A stretch of 64,000 bases of DNA, taken from NCBI GenBank assembly GCA_949316235.1, contig OX438745.1, positions 1,121,001-1,185,000 on the forward strand. Reading direction: 5' to 3'. The stretch's first letter is position 1; each line of letters begins with the position of its first letter. The DNA comes from Oegoconia quadripuncta (Eukaryota > Arthropoda > Insecta > Lepidoptera > Autostichidae). The notes under the pieces were generated by a model, which worked only from the letters and a program-made list of their open reading frames with translations, was not told the DNA's origin and ran no database searches. Shown one piece after another: positions 43,005-53,752 of this stretch. The position numbers and the translations under genes are program-made.

Positions 43005-44517
43005 TTTATGGAGTTCTAGTGAATCTTCATAGTTTGTATAAAAGTTTCCTGATCTAGAGTCAATGACATTTAAAAACTTTTTTTTTAATTCTTTCCAATC
43101 GTTGTATATGACAAGCGTAATAAGGTGATCAGACCACACTATAGAAATCCAGATATGAGCGGACGTAACTGAAGTAGAGAATTTTATAAGTTGCACTACT
43201 ACGAAACGGCCTACATATTTATTCTTGGGATGAAATCTAGTTATTTAAATGCTTTTTGTACGATGTGGTCAATATGTGTAGGCTGTACGTCCCTCTATGA
43301 TTTTGTTTATTGTGTAATTGTGATGTAAAGGCTTAGTTTACCGTGTGTATGTCATTACAGAGCATTTATCTGTATTTACAAATAACTGATTATTGTCATA
43401 GTAGGAGGCAAGGTTGTCCAAGTCAGACTGTAGGGCGTAAAGATCGGAAGGCTTAGTTATTTATTACTTTAATAGTAGATTGTTAACCAAGGGCTGTATG
43501 ACATCAATTGCATACGAGGTTTGATAATTAGCCCGAGTATGCAATTGATGCTTACGCCCGAGATAAACACTCTGCTTTACATATCGATTGTGAGGTAAGT
43601 AAAAACAAGAAAGCAGGTTTCTATGAACATTTATTAAAGAGAAACATGTGTATTTAATTAAAATAAATAGTAAAATTAGAACAATTTGTAAAAGATATGG
43701 TCAAGTTCTTTTTAGGAATATTAGGTAATAGTTCTTTTTAGGTAATAGATTTTCTAAAACTGTTTTTGCTTGTTCTTTTATAAAATCGGGGGTTACATCC
43801 GTGTCTTCGTCACTTGACATTTTTCAAAACTTTTGAGAAAGAACTCCAAAACACGAGAAATTTACTTTCGCGCCTAGCTAGTCGACTGCCTTTTTTACTG
43901 TTCTCGATTTTATGGCACGCAAGCGCGTCAAATCGTGCTGGCCAGTTTGATTTTTAAATCGATGTCAACTAACATACGATGTGACTGCGAAACAAATAGT
44001 TCGATATTTAAAATAAAATCTTCATAAATTCTAATATAAATTGTCTCGATTCCGATTCGAGTAAATAATCGATACCGAGAAAAAAAAATTTACTTTTTAA
44101 AAATATTCTTCTTGCAGTATGAGTATGACAGTTCTTTTTTCAAATTCCAAAACCTATGCTGTAATGCTAACATTACATGGTAGGTTTTGAAACCTATGCT
44201 GTAATGATATCCATACACCCCGGCATTCAGGGAAGTAAGTGACTACTTACAGAGCAAGAGATATGTAAAGATTTTTGCATCGTCGGCATACAACAGAATG
44301 TTGCTATGCCTTATGATGGTGTTAACATTTATGTATAATGTAAACAGAACGGAACCCAAATGAGATCCCTGGGGTACCCCTGATGAGACCCTGAGGTATT
44401 CAGAAATATAACCTTTTAATGAAACAGACTGCAATCTATTATTTATTTTAGAAGACTTTATCCATCTTAGCAAATCGCCGTGTACGAATACCCCGGCGTC
44501 AATTAACTTCTGAAAAA
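43005..44517 (-). mobile_element. LINE-I reverse transcriptase remnant in two blocks
   Basis: Block one, 44241-44517: KLIDAGVFVHGDLLRWIKS, SGVPQGSHLGSVLFTLYIN and the catalytic LLYADD. Block two, 43005-43460: LQSDLDNLASYYDNN, VNTDKCSVMTYTR, then decayed sequence to SRSGNFYTNYEDSL. A ~780 bp unrelated insert (about 43462-44240) separates the catalytic loop from the following helix. The protein is dead: many stops in block two. Confidence 0.75.
43701..43820 (-). CDS. Small hypothetical ORF within the LINE-I insert
   Basis: ATG at 43820, 39 codons. It reads MSSDEDTDVTPDFIKEQAKT, then VLENLLPKK, and stops at 43701-43703, right after a short duplication (TTCTTTTTAGG twice). The acidic start followed by an amphipathic segment resembles N-termini of some insect transposon recombinases (weak impression only). 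It could equally be a first exon. Function not assigned. Confidence 0.3.
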   Translation of the reverse strand: MSSDEDTDVTPDFIKEQAKTVLENLLPKKNYYLIFLKRT

Positions 44518-44661
44518 GAATTTGAATTAGAATTAGAATACATTTTATTTACATTTAAATCAGACTGCATTTGGACTTCACCCGCGGCACTCCTATTTTG
44601 TCTTTCTATTTCTTTTCCTAGTTCATGTTTAATTTTGACTAATAAACTTGTGTTTGTAATT
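44518..44661 (-). other. 3' flank of the ankyrin gene with polyadenylation signals
   Basis: Minus-strand AATAAA overlaps the stop codon region (44661-44666). A second AATAAAATG (about 44545) is followed by ATTCTAATTCTAATTC, a simple-repeat tail that runs straight into LINE-I. Confidence 0.5.
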
Positions 44662-46458
44662 TTATTTTTTAAAAACCTTTCTCACAAATGACGGATACAG
44701 GACGTCTAAGTCTGTAGATGATGAATGTAAAGAATTGAAATAGTCAACAATATCTGGTCGATTATGCCTGATTGCTTTGTCTTTTACAGTGGCGTTATGT
44801 TTATCTCTAATGTTAATATTAGCTCCTCTCTTCACTAGTTCTTTCACAACTTTCAAATGCCCTCTCTTCACTGCCCTGTGTAGAGGAGTTTCTCCATTTT
44901 TATCCCTTGGGTTAAGAATGCTGCCGTGCCTCAAAAGCAGCTCAATATGTTCTATGTCACCCCAAGACGCCGCTTTGTGTATGGGAAATCCATTAAAGTT
45001 ATCTATATTGTTCACCTTTGCACCACTCTTAATGAGAAACTCTGTTATTTCATGAAACCCTTTTGCAACTGAATCGTGAATAACTGTACAGCGACTGTCA
45101 GATCTCCTAGAATTTACATATTTTTTAGCGCCTTTCTCGTTCACTAGATACTTAACCATATCCAAATTACCACTGTGCACGGCTAAATGTAGAATTGTCC
45201 TGTCATGGATGTCTTTTAAATTAACATCGAGTCCCTTGTCTTCTATAAAATATTTTGCTATAACAAAATGCCCCTTTTCGACGGCTGTACATAAAGCGCT
45301 GTGACCATATATATCTACGTTTTTAAAATTTGCTCCTTTTTCATCAACTAAATATTTAACAACTTCTGTACTACCACTACACGATGCACCATTCACAGGT
45401 GTTCTGTTTTTCAAAGTAAGAATATTAATATCAGCTCCTTTCTCAACTAAATATTTTACAACATTTAAATTGTTACGGCCAACAGCAGCTAAATATAATG
45501 CAGTCCATCCATTTTTATCATTGTATTCAAGAATGTTAACATTTTTCTTTTCTGTTAAATATTTTACTACATCCAGTTGTCCATTACGTGCCGCTAGAAA
45601 CATGGGACTCCAACCATTATCATTATAGAGATGGAAATCTACTTTCTTCTCATCTATTAGATACTTAACTACTTCTAAATTACCACTTGTTACTGCATAG
45701 TGCAAAGGTTTCCATCCATTTTTGTCTTCAACATTTAGATCAGCTTTTTTTTCTTCTATAAAATGTTTTAATAAATCTAAATGTCCTGGGATGTCTATTT
45801 CATTGGCACCACTGTCAATAATTTTCCTATTTAAGGGATTTGTAATAACTTCGGTATTGTCAGTAGTTAACGCAAAATTACTTTTTTGTTCGCAATCTTT
45901 ATTGCCATAACTTGGTGAGGTTTGACAATTTGTACAGAAATTAGTAACATCCGCCAACTTTGTGTTAACTTCAGCACATATTGCACTTACTGATTCAGAC
46001 TTTACGTTCGAGATCATATACAGTAGAGGTGTTTTTCCATTAACGTTTGGTTTATTAATATCCGCATCATTATCTACGAGAAATTTAACTGTTTCTCTAT
46101 GGTTACCAGCAGCAGCAAGAAGCAACGGTGTACTTTCATAAGAATTTGCCATATTTATATCGGCTCCTTTGTATATTAATGATTTAACCGGACTTATGTG
46201 CCCGTGTTCTGCAAATAAACTTAACAGTGTTTGGAAAACAGCAACGTCTTCGTCCTCATCGTTATCGTCTTCGTCGTCTTCTTCAACTATCTTTTTGAAA
46301 CGATGATCTATATCAAAACTTGCATTTTCCCATTCTTGATAAATATCCGGCGCTATTAATTTCAGTTTCTCTTTAAATATTTCAATGATGTCCCCTCCTT
46401 CGAGATCCTCGTCTCCATTAACAGCATTTAATACCTCTAACCACTTTTCACTTTCCAT
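44662..46458 (-). CDS. Intronless ankyrin-repeat protein, 598 aa
   Basis: The start is the ATG at 46458 (MESEKWLEVLNAVNGD); the frame extends upstream without an ATG. Residues 1-58 match no family I know. 59-71 are an acidic run (EEDDEDDNDEDED). About 74-580 are a dozen or so ~33-residue ankyrin repeats with canonical T-P-L-H-x-A-x-x-x-G-x-x-x-x-V-x-x-L motifs (KNGETPLHRAVKRGHLKVV, NGWKPLHYAVTSGNLEVV), interrupted around 155-250 by a Cys/Ser-rich linker. The tail ends FVRKVFKK. There is no signal peptide and no membrane segment. Such repeats bind other proteins; the partner is unknown. The gene has no introns, and its 3' flank has AATAAA then an ATTCTA-type simple tail, compatible with retroposition or a repeat-borne origin (inference). 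The frame is intact, so it is probably expressed or young. Confidence 0.85.
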   Translation of the reverse strand: MESEKWLEVLNAVNGDEDLEGGDIIEIFKEKLKLIAPDIYQEWENASFDIDHRFKKIVEEDDEDDNDEDEDVAVFQTLLSLFAEHGHISPVKSLIYKGADINMANSYESTPLLLAAAGNHRETVKFLVDNDADINKPNVNGKTPLLYMISNVKSESVSAICAEVNTKLADVTNFCTNCQTSPSYGNKDCEQKSNFALTTDNTEVITNPLNRKIIDSGANEIDIPGHLDLLKHFIEEKKADLNVEDKNGWKPLHYAVTSGNLEVVKYLIDEKKVDFHLYNDNGWSPMFLAARNGQLDVVKYLTEKKNVNILEYNDKNGWTALYLAAVGRNNLNVVKYLVEKGADINILTLKNRTPVNGASCSGSTEVVKYLVDEKGANFKNVDIYGHSALCTAVEKGHFVIAKYFIEDKGLDVNLKDIHDRTILHLAVHSGNLDMVKYLVNEKGAKKYVNSRRSDSRCTVIHDSVAKGFHEITEFLIKSGAKVNNIDNFNGFPIHKAASWGDIEHIELLLRHGSILNPRDKNGETPLHRAVKRGHLKVVKELVKRGANINIRDKHNATVKDKAIRHNRPDIVDYFNSLHSSSTDLDVLYPSFVRKVFKK

Positions 46459-46875
46459 TTTTTTTATTCTAATTACGCGCACCTTAGTAAATTGTGTCTT
46501 TGTGGTACTTGTAAAAATCAACCAATTCGTACACGTACCACGTACGTAACACGAAGGCCACGATAGTGGAATGTATCGTCTATTTAAATCAATTGATTAT
46601 AAACAAACCATCCATCAGTAGGTACTGATAATACTGATATGCAGTGTTGCGAATCACCGATAAAAGAATTCAGTATAAGTAATCTGAAAATTCGGTATGT
46701 TAGATAAAAATTGGTAGAATTGCATTTTAGGTTTTTCACACCATGATAAATAACAATTTGAATATTTTAAAACCAAAAAATCTGATGTATTTTGGGCACA
46801 TCATGTCGATAAGACATTTGTACAATTATTTTTTTTTGAAGCTATATTTAAGAAATGTATTGTAAAATTTTGTGC
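46459..46875. promoter_or_regulatory. Upstream region of the ankyrin gene
   Basis: The minus strand carries TTTATAATC (near 46600) as a possible TATA-like box, and the CpG-rich TACGTACGTGGTACGTGTACG next to the start region. No firm promoter can be placed. Confidence 0.25.
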
Positions 46876-47477
46876 AAAGTCAAAATCAAAATCAAAATCA
46901 AAAAATACTTTATTTTGTAGGTACACATGGTACACTTAAAATAGTCAGATTTTACATTTTTAAAGCTACTGCTTGTTCAAAAGGCAAATTTCCCCTGAGA
47001 AGAACAAGCAAGAAACTCGAGAGGTCGCTCTTTTAAAAAAAGGTTTTTATATTACAAAATTATTATTTTATATTATAATATTTCATTATTAATTGTGAAA
47101 TAGCCTGGTTATGCGAACGGGCTGGTTATGTCCATGATTGTTTATCATCTAAATAATCTGATATTTTATAATATGCTTTCTTAATAAGTTTCTGTTTTAT
47201 AGTATCTTTAAATTTATTGAAAGGAAGATTTTGTATATCAACAGGAACTTTATTGAAAAAGCGTATACATAACCCTTTGAATGAATTACTGACTTTGTGG
47301 AGGCGACTTATGTGACCTGCAAGTTTATCTTTATTTCTTGTATTGACATCATGTTTATCACTATTTTTCCTAAATGATGCTATATTTTTTTTGACATATA
47401 TTAGATTTTCAAAAATGTACTGTGACGAAAAGGTTAGAATATTATACTCTTTAAATCTGTCTCTAAGTGACACTGCA
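46876..47477 (-). mobile_element. LINE-A 3' end, best preserved copy
   Basis: (CAAAAT)n tail at 46876-46905, 3' UTR, then an open C-terminal stretch of 115 codons on the minus strand ending 47126: DRFKEYNILTFSSQYIFEN, NKDKLAGHISRLHKV, CIRFFNKVPVDIQNLPF. It is 5'-truncated at about 47477. Confidence 0.85.
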
Positions 47478-47823
47478 ATGAAGTGTACCTACTTGATTCA
47501 TTGATTGATTGATTTTTTACCATGAAATGTATCATTATGACTCTGAGACGACGACGACACGACACTTTACAGTTCAGAGTCTGTCAAGCCGTTTAGGTCA
47601 CAGGACGAAATATGGAAATCTATATATGGGTACATAAACTAGAAAAAAAAACATAGTGGATGATTTTTCTTTTTTTTTATGCACGACGGGTCCTAATGTT
47701 TTCTCGCTCGATGAATGTCGTTAATTTGGAATTATGTGTCAAAATCAAATGCCATAAACACATATTATTATTTAATAAAGCATATTATTCATTTATTAAA
47801 TCAAACAATTTCAAATTCCATGA
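47478..47823. other. No gene; SINE tail stub
   Basis: 47670-47691 (poly-T, ATGCACGACGGG) is a lone S1 tail. The rest is AT-rich. Confidence 0.55.
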
Positions 47824-48132
47824 TTTTTTATGCACGACGGTTTCGATGATGTTAAGTGAAAATGAGGTCGAAGGTGGATGCGTACTGACCCGGAATCCCC
47901 AACACATGCGGGACTGGCTATCTTATCTATGGCAACCGGAACACAACAATGCTATAAACATTGCTGCTTGGCGGCAGATTTAGATAAGATGGTGGTAGCT
48001 AGCCAGGCGGATATTTTAAAATGCCCTACCACCAACCAAACCGAGTACTGAAACATGTACCCCGATGGGGATCGAGCCCGCGACCTCCGAATCGTACCCT
48101 CAATGTTGTTTTCATTGAGCCACGGAGGCGGT
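47824..48132 (-). repeat. SINE family S1, near full length
   Basis: From ATGCACGACGG through the body to GGGGATCGAGCCCGC and GAGCCACGGAGGCGG. ~20 bases after the tail are deleted. Confidence 0.88.
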
Positions 48133-48139
48133 TATTATT

Positions 48140-48379
48140 ATGATTGTTGAGCAAAGAATTAAGGCACAGTTTAATAATGAGTTGAGTGGTCTCCTTGAAA
48201 ACCCTTCCCTCCATGGTCTGAGGCAACAAACCATATGTTATACTCTTCGGCCTAACAACGTGGTTGTTGAAGATTTTGTGGTACGACGACCGATTACTTT
48301 TATCTCCTCTGGTCCCAATTTCACTGTGTTCATTGTTTTTTTGTTCACATTTATACTATATGTGTGTGTCGTTAAATGA
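48140..48379 (+). other. Unidentified 79-codon open frame, partly repeat
   Basis: ATG at 48140; MIVEQRIKAQFNNELSGLLE is followed by NNVVVEDFVVRRP. The last third (48300-48385) is a repeat also present inverted at 31195-31280, with a hydrophobic C-terminus (VFIVFLFTFILYVCVV) that is therefore probably fortuitous. It is likely a transposon fragment. Confidence 0.3.
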
Positions 48380-48417
48380 ATTACGAAACATGTCACCGTT
48401 TGACATGTTTCGTAATT
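48379..48417. repeat. Perfect 17 bp-arm hairpin
   Basis: AATTACGAAACATGTCA, 5 bp loop, and the exact reverse complement. It lies 20 bp before a tRNA-like head. Confidence 0.9.
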
Positions 48418-48435
48418 GCATGGCATATGACAAAC

Positions 48436-48505
48436 GTCGATGGCTCAGCGGTAAAGACACGGTCTCCCAATTTGGGAGGTCCGAGTTCGATTCCGAGACA
48501 TCTGA
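48436..48505 (+). repeat. tRNA-like SINE head (third type)
   Basis: Box A TGGCTCAGCGG and box B GAGTTCGATTCC 35-40 bp apart, with CTCCCAATTTGGGAGG between. There is no proper acceptor stem, so it is not a tRNA gene. A related head in the other orientation is at 54940-55015. Confidence 0.55.
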
Positions 48506-49294
48506 TCTAACTATCCGTGAATTTTAGAGACAAACATAATAATAATAGTAAAAATCTTAAAAGATTTTGCAACTTGAAATTTATAACTTGAAATGGCTTC
48601 AGAATTAATTTAAAAAAAAAATCAAATTAGGCCATGCTAAGAAATTTATTTATTTATTTATTTACTTTTTGGAAGATTTGGATTTTGGACAAAAAGAATA
48701 CATCCACATCCGTTAGATATTTATTATAGATGTTAGTCAGTCGACACAGGGGGGCACGCAGGGATGCGTTCTGCTTGTGTTAAACGCAAACAAGCGATGT
48801 GGGCATAATTCCCTTATTCTTAGAGAACGACTAGGGTAAATTGTAATTAATTTCATTCACTATTTCCATACAATCAATATTGATATGCAGCAAACTATAT
48901 ATCGTCTAGTTTTCAAGGTAGGTAAGGAAAATTTTTCTAAAAGCCTGCTGTAAGATGCCCTTGAACGAAAGCATCTTTAATTCATTGAACTGAGAATTTT
49001 AGAAAAACACACACGACAAATTAAATGAATCCCTTCAGATCGATCCGAGCTGGCAACACTATTGAAAATTTATGTGGCATATGTGGAAAATTTTGGGGAA
49101 ATCCCCTAACAAACAAACAAAATATTCTTTATTGCACAACGATAATAGATATAACATCAGGAAAATAAACAAGATAACGGTACAATTAGGCAGGAGAAAC
49201 AAACGCGGATATATAAAGTTAAAGTGTCGATATAGTTGGCTTGCGCACATTCGATTTCTGTGATTTCAAATATAACAGAAATAGTGCTACTATA
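48506..49294. other. No gene seen
   Basis: AT-rich with (ATTT)n at 48645-48663. The minus- and plus-strand frames at 49059-49263 are shadows of each other without motifs. Confidence 0.5.
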
Positions 49295-49706
49295 AGGGTC
49301 TAACAAAATTAACCCGACAAACTTTGGCAATTGCACGATGACAATAAAATAATACCTAGGATATTCATTAAAAAAACTAGCCTTAATTTAGTTTCCGGGT
49401 AAAAATATGAAATGTATGTGCAAATGAAAATACAAATTAACAGACTTACTTAATTTCGATTGTACCTTATTTTATCAAAGAGAAAACAAAGGCAACGTTC
49501 ATATGGACGTCAATAAGGGTGGCGGGGCACAGAGCGCAACCAATCACAGCAAGTCGCGGCGGCGCCGGGGCAAGCGCCGGCGGCGAGCGGCGAGTGGTCG
49601 TTTTTCGGCGTCTTCAAAGATACCGCGGCACGTGTTTGTGTGTTGTGGCAAAGTACATTCTATACATACACTCTGCAACGTTTGTCGGGTTAATTTTGTT
49701 AGACCT
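49295..49706. mobile_element. TIR DNA transposon with GC-rich core, copy 2, TATA target duplication
   Basis: AGGGTCTAACAAAATTAACC at the left and GGTTAATTTTGTTAGACCT at the right, with TATA on both sides (49291-49294, 49707-49710). The GC-rich core and CCAAT motif (CGCAACCAATCACAGCAAG) are shared with copy 1. Confidence 0.78.
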
Positions 49707-49901
49707 TATATTCTAAGAGATATCTCATCGAGAAGGGCTCTATTTATTTTCATGTACCTACTATATGTTCAGGAATAGTACCCAAATAATGCTCCCTACA
49801 TGCAAAGATTCAATAATAGTAGGGTAGAAGCAGAGTAAGCATGGTACATTGTTAATCAAGCCAACTTGACGCCTTCATCCTTGAAAAACGGAAGTGAGTT
49901 T

Positions 49902-49981
49902 CGACGACCTGTATGGTGTAGTGGTTAGAAACTCTGACTGCTATACCAAGAGGTTGCGGGTTCAAATCCCGCTAGGGGCAT
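49902..49981 (+). repeat. SINE S2 head only
   Basis: CGACGACCTGTATGGTGTAG with box A and box B GGGTTCAAATCCCGC. It stops at AGGGGCATAA, with no body. Confidence 0.75.
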
Positions 49982-50820
49982 AATTTCCGCGAAAACGTCT
50001 TCAATGTATTTTGCATAGCAAGCGACATATCATGCGACGCGTTACGCGACCTCATGTTCGGCCAGCGTAGTAGAACGTTCAGCGCGCGCTTTCAAAGCGA
50101 AGAGCGGTAACGTCGCATTCCTGTCCAGCTAGCAAAGGCTAACCTCTCTTTCAGTTGCATTAATATACAAGTGTCTTTCGTCACTAAAACCACACCGACA
50201 CATATACGACGACGCCACGTATTTTGTGTGTCTTGCCACACGTGCATTTAGTGTGTCATGCCAACTGAATAACTACGACCAATAATACAGTCGCCGAAGT
50301 ACCTTCCGCAGGTATGTCCCTACACTAAGGTTCTTCGTAGATGTTAAGTGGTCCCCTCTCATACGACCGACTTTTTATAGGACCGATAATCGGCCGATTT
50401 TTTCGTCAATACTTTTATCACCGATATTGTGACCGATTTTTTGTGGGACATGGGCGTTGAAACATTGCAATCATTACGTTCCATTTTGTTCCTACAAAAA
50501 ATCGGTCACCGATTGTCGGCCGTGGGCGGGAAGCCTAATATACCTATATTTTAATCACTTTGTTTGTAAAAGTTTTACTGTACCTAGCACAAAATTACGA
50601 TAATGCTTGATAAGGTCTTCAATTAATATCTAACATGTGCATCGATTAAATCATAGATAAAAAAACATTATTGCCTTCTGAAAATTCATTCGCTACAGAA
50701 AATACATTGTATAATACCTATTCTACAACCAACTCAATGTGTAGACAGGATGGAGGACAAAATAGTATTTTTCAATAATATTCGTGTCAAAGAAATAATA
50801 GATAACAATTTTAAATAACT
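49982..50820. other. No gene; short inverted repeat
   Basis: 50429-50448 (GTGACCGATTTTTTGTGGGA) pairs with 50490-50509 in a region rich in ACCGATAATCGG-type words. It may be a degenerate DNA transposon. Confidence 0.4.
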
Positions 50821-51073
50821 TTGGTTGGTGGTAGGGCATTTTAAATGTCTTAAGTACTCGGTTTGGTTGGTGGTAGGGCATTTTAAATGTCCGCCTGGCT
50901 AGCAACCACCATCTTATCTACGTCTGTCGCCAAGCAGCAATGTTAATAGCATTGTTGTGTTCCGGTTGTCAGAGATAAAGATAGTAAGTCCCCCTATCCA
51001 CCTTCGACCTCATCTTCACTTAACATCAGGTGTGATTGAGGTCAAGTACCAACCCCTTATGCATAAAAAAAAA
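50821..51073 (+). repeat. SINE S1 with duplicated start
   Basis: GTTGGTGGTAGGGCATTTTA occurs twice, ~50 bp apart, at the left edge; the body then continues to ATGCATAAAAAAAAA. Head missing. Confidence 0.85.
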
Positions 51074-51184
51074 TAACATTTTAATAGATATTTATAAGTA
51101 TCACTTGATTATATTAAACCTATTGTTTGCAAAGATATATGCTGTACCTCCTGCCTATAGGACTTGCTGTTTTTTTTCTTTAAT

Positions 51185-51383
51185 GAGTAGACACGCGTTT
51201 GACCACAACTTCACCTGATGGAAAGTGACGATGTGGTCGAAGATGAAGCACGCGATCTCAGTAATCTCACGCATTGTCGGGATCTTCTTCATAATTGTAT
51301 TTCTATTTTAGCTACAATTTACTACTTCTTTGTTTTTGCATCGTGTAGTGGCGTTCATAATAATAAACTATTCTTATTCTTAA
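51185..51383 (+). repeat. Unclassified repeat shared with 32195-32321/32766-32860
   Basis: ATCTTCTTCATAATTGTATT, TTTAGCTACAATTTACTACT and GGCGTTCATAATAATAAAC match the repeat that LINE-G interrupts at 32329. Confidence 0.55.
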
Positions 51384-51398
51384 CTGCCTATTCATTCA

Positions 51399-51540
51399 GT
51401 CTGCTCTTGAAGACCCCACAGACCAAGCTCTTGTAGGATTTAGGAAAGACTGACGCCGGAAGGGAGTTCCATGCCTTGGCTGTTCGGATGATGAATGAAG
51501 AGTTGAACTTCTTAGTGCGAATGTTCGGTATATCCCAATC
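51399..51540 (-). mobile_element. LINE-J C-terminal fragment
   Basis: The minus strand reads FNSSFIIRTAKAWNSLP and ASVFPKSYKSLVCGVFK then a stop: the R-x-x-x-x-W-N-x-L-P-x-x-V-F-P block of CR1/Jockey-type LINE ends. Confidence 0.65.
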
Positions 51541-51556
51541 CCAACTAATATTCGAA

Positions 51557-51660
51557 AGTTTGTATGTGTGTATGTATGTATGTTGGATGGATTTGGATGA
51601 AATTTGGTTGGTAGACAGATTAGAACTTGGATTAACATAGGCAATTTTTTTTGCTGAACA
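51557..51660 (+). repeat. Dispersed lepidopteran-type repeat
   Basis: Second copy of the unit at 8628: CGAAAGTTTGTATGTG, GGATTTGGATGAAATTTGG, ATTAACATAGGCAA. Confidence 0.6.
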
Positions 51661-52978
51661 AAATAAACAGAAAGAACTGATAGAACAAAGTGAACAGAAA
51701 GAAAAGAATAAATATAAAGCCAATTAAGAATGCTATTAGACAGATATATTACATAACTTATTCAATCCTAATTATTATTGGTCAATTTATGTATACGCCG
51801 GACTGATTATAAAAATAACACGCTAGTCGCGCCATCTATTGCTACTGAAGTAGAACTGTCACATGATAAATGGCGGCCCCTAGCATAGTTCCAAAACTTT
51901 CGCCGAAAACTCATAGATGGCAGGAATTGCGCGTTTTATTTTTTTAATCCCCTGTAAAGAAAAGTAGAGTAGAGATGTAATTATAGTAACGGTATTTTCC
52001 CAAATCATTTAAAAATATAACATTTAATTTCAACATAAGATATAACATGATAATAATATGCACATAAAATAGAGCAACAAAGAAAGTAAAGTTGAAAGCT
52101 AACACAAAAATACGGAACTCGTTATCCCATGATTGTGATAGGTAGAAAACGTGTTCAAGATGTGGGGAGGATGCCCAAAAGTTTGGTATGGAACTCTATA
52201 AATTGAAATTACCTATTTCAAATGAAATTTTCTTTATGAAACGAATACAACTTGGTCACGAATCTTCTAAGTTAGCCGACGCCTGGAACCCTATTTCTAT
52301 TTACTCCTTGATATTGGCCTACGCTTTACGCTTATGATTGAATAAATAGTTATTGTAAATCCACCAGATCAAAGTACTTTATTTATTGCTCAAAAATTCT
52401 ACAGTTCACTTCATAAATATAGCTTCAACAAAATAATAATTGTACAATCAGGTGGTCTTATCTCTATTAAACCTTTGGGTAGAGAAAAAAGTAGAACGGG
52501 ATACAAGCAAGTAGGTTGTGCACCAATGATTTAAAAAAATATATAAAATAATAGATAGTAAATAATAGATATAAACATACATACGTTAGATATGAACATC
52601 AACTTACATACATTAACAAGTACAACGAACAAACAGACAACATATCTAATGTTTAAAGTTTTACATACCTACACCTAGATGTGAACATTAACAGTGGTTT
52701 AGAACTGATGAAATACCTCCAGGCTATATCACTTAAAAATGCTCCGTGACTTAAAAGCCCTGTCATATACAGTTAGAGATAGCAAAAAATTAATGGTTGA
52801 TACGGAACACGTTTATTTAACTATTAAAGCAAATGCAAAATATTTTTTGCAAAAGTAATGTTACTCATTATTTCTGTATAATAACTTAATTTAATAACAA
52901 TAGATATCATATATCTTATGTTGAAATAAATACTTCTGGTTAGAAAGTTTCAAGTGCAAAACTATTATTTGTTTATTT
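51661..52978. other. No gene seen
   Basis: AT-rich, unassigned. 51770-51960 contains GCCATCTATTGCTACTG- and ACTCATAGATGGCA-type words of an old repeat. Confidence 0.5.
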
Positions 52979-53231
52979 GACAACCTGTTTGGTGTAGTGG
53001 TTAGAAACTCTGCTGCTACACCAAAAGGTCGCAGGTTCGAATCCCTCGATGTTTGTATGATGAATACAGATATGTGTTCCCGAGTTATGGATGGTTTTAA
53101 TTTATTTCAAGTATTTATTTACAAAAAAAAATGTATTTCTGTAGTTTGTCAACTATCTGGCATCTATAATACAAGCCTAGTTGCTTAGTGTGGAACTAGA
53201 TGGCGCTGTGTGTATAGATATTTATTTATTA
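52979..53231 (+). repeat. SINE family S2
   Basis: GACAACCTGTTTGGTGTAGT, box B GCAGGTTCGAATCC, body CAACTATCTGGCATC and GTGGAACTAGATGGCGC, and tail TATTTATTTATTA. A small deletion lies after box B. Confidence 0.88.
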
Positions 53232-53294
53232 TACAAATTTTATAATGACGTATGTATTTTAATTATTAAATAATTAGAAATAATAGTTTTTTTT

Positions 53295-53533
53295 TGCAAT
53301 AATCATCATCATTAGCCAGTAAATATCCCACTGCGGGGATATAAGCCTTCCCTCGTACTCCCTCATATGAGCGAGCATGGACCATAGTCCACCACACTGG
53401 CCCAATGCGGGTTGGGGACTTCAGTTACCTTTGAATTTTTATTTCACAGGCATGCAGATTTCCTCACGATGTTTTCCTTCACCGTTTAAGAGAGCAGTCG
53501 GATAAATGCACATAAGTAATTAAATTAACTTTA
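53295..53533 (-). repeat. Dispersed repeat with RTE-like end
   Basis: AATCATCATCATTAGCC, then ATAGTCCACCACACTGG and ACGATGTTTTCCTTCACCG, a widespread lepidopteran unit. The ATCATCATC edge corresponds to an RTE-type 3' terminus on the minus strand. Confidence 0.55.
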
Positions 53534-53538
53534 AAAAC

Positions 53539-53734
53539 TGTTAAACCTGCATGGTTTCAATTTTAGTTTTACTTTATTCTTTTTCTAATAGAACACCCTG
53601 TCATTTATTAAGAAGTATATTTTAAATATTTTTTGATATTCTTTTGCCGTGTCGCCTTGTGTACACATTAAAATGTCACTGCTTACCACACTCTGGGATT
53701 TCTTTTCTATTAGCGAATCAGAGGAGAAATAGAA
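53539..53734 (+). repeat. copia 5' LTR
   Basis: 196 bp, TGTTAAACCTGCATGG to GAGGAGAAATAGAA. The end is AA rather than CA, but the matching target duplication fixes the border. Confidence 0.9.
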
Positions 53735-53752
53735 GGTTATTTCTCCTCTGAT
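53717..53752. repeat. 14 bp-arm hairpin at the deletion junction
   Basis: ATCAGAGGAGAAAT (LTR end) and ATTTCTCCTCTGAT (start of the pol remnant) are exact reverse complements around an 8 bp loop AGAAGGTT. Confidence 0.9.

Noticed and set aside
46459..46521. Upstream extension of the ankyrin frame by 21 codons
   Set aside because: The extension begins with TTG, not ATG; the first ATG is at 46458.
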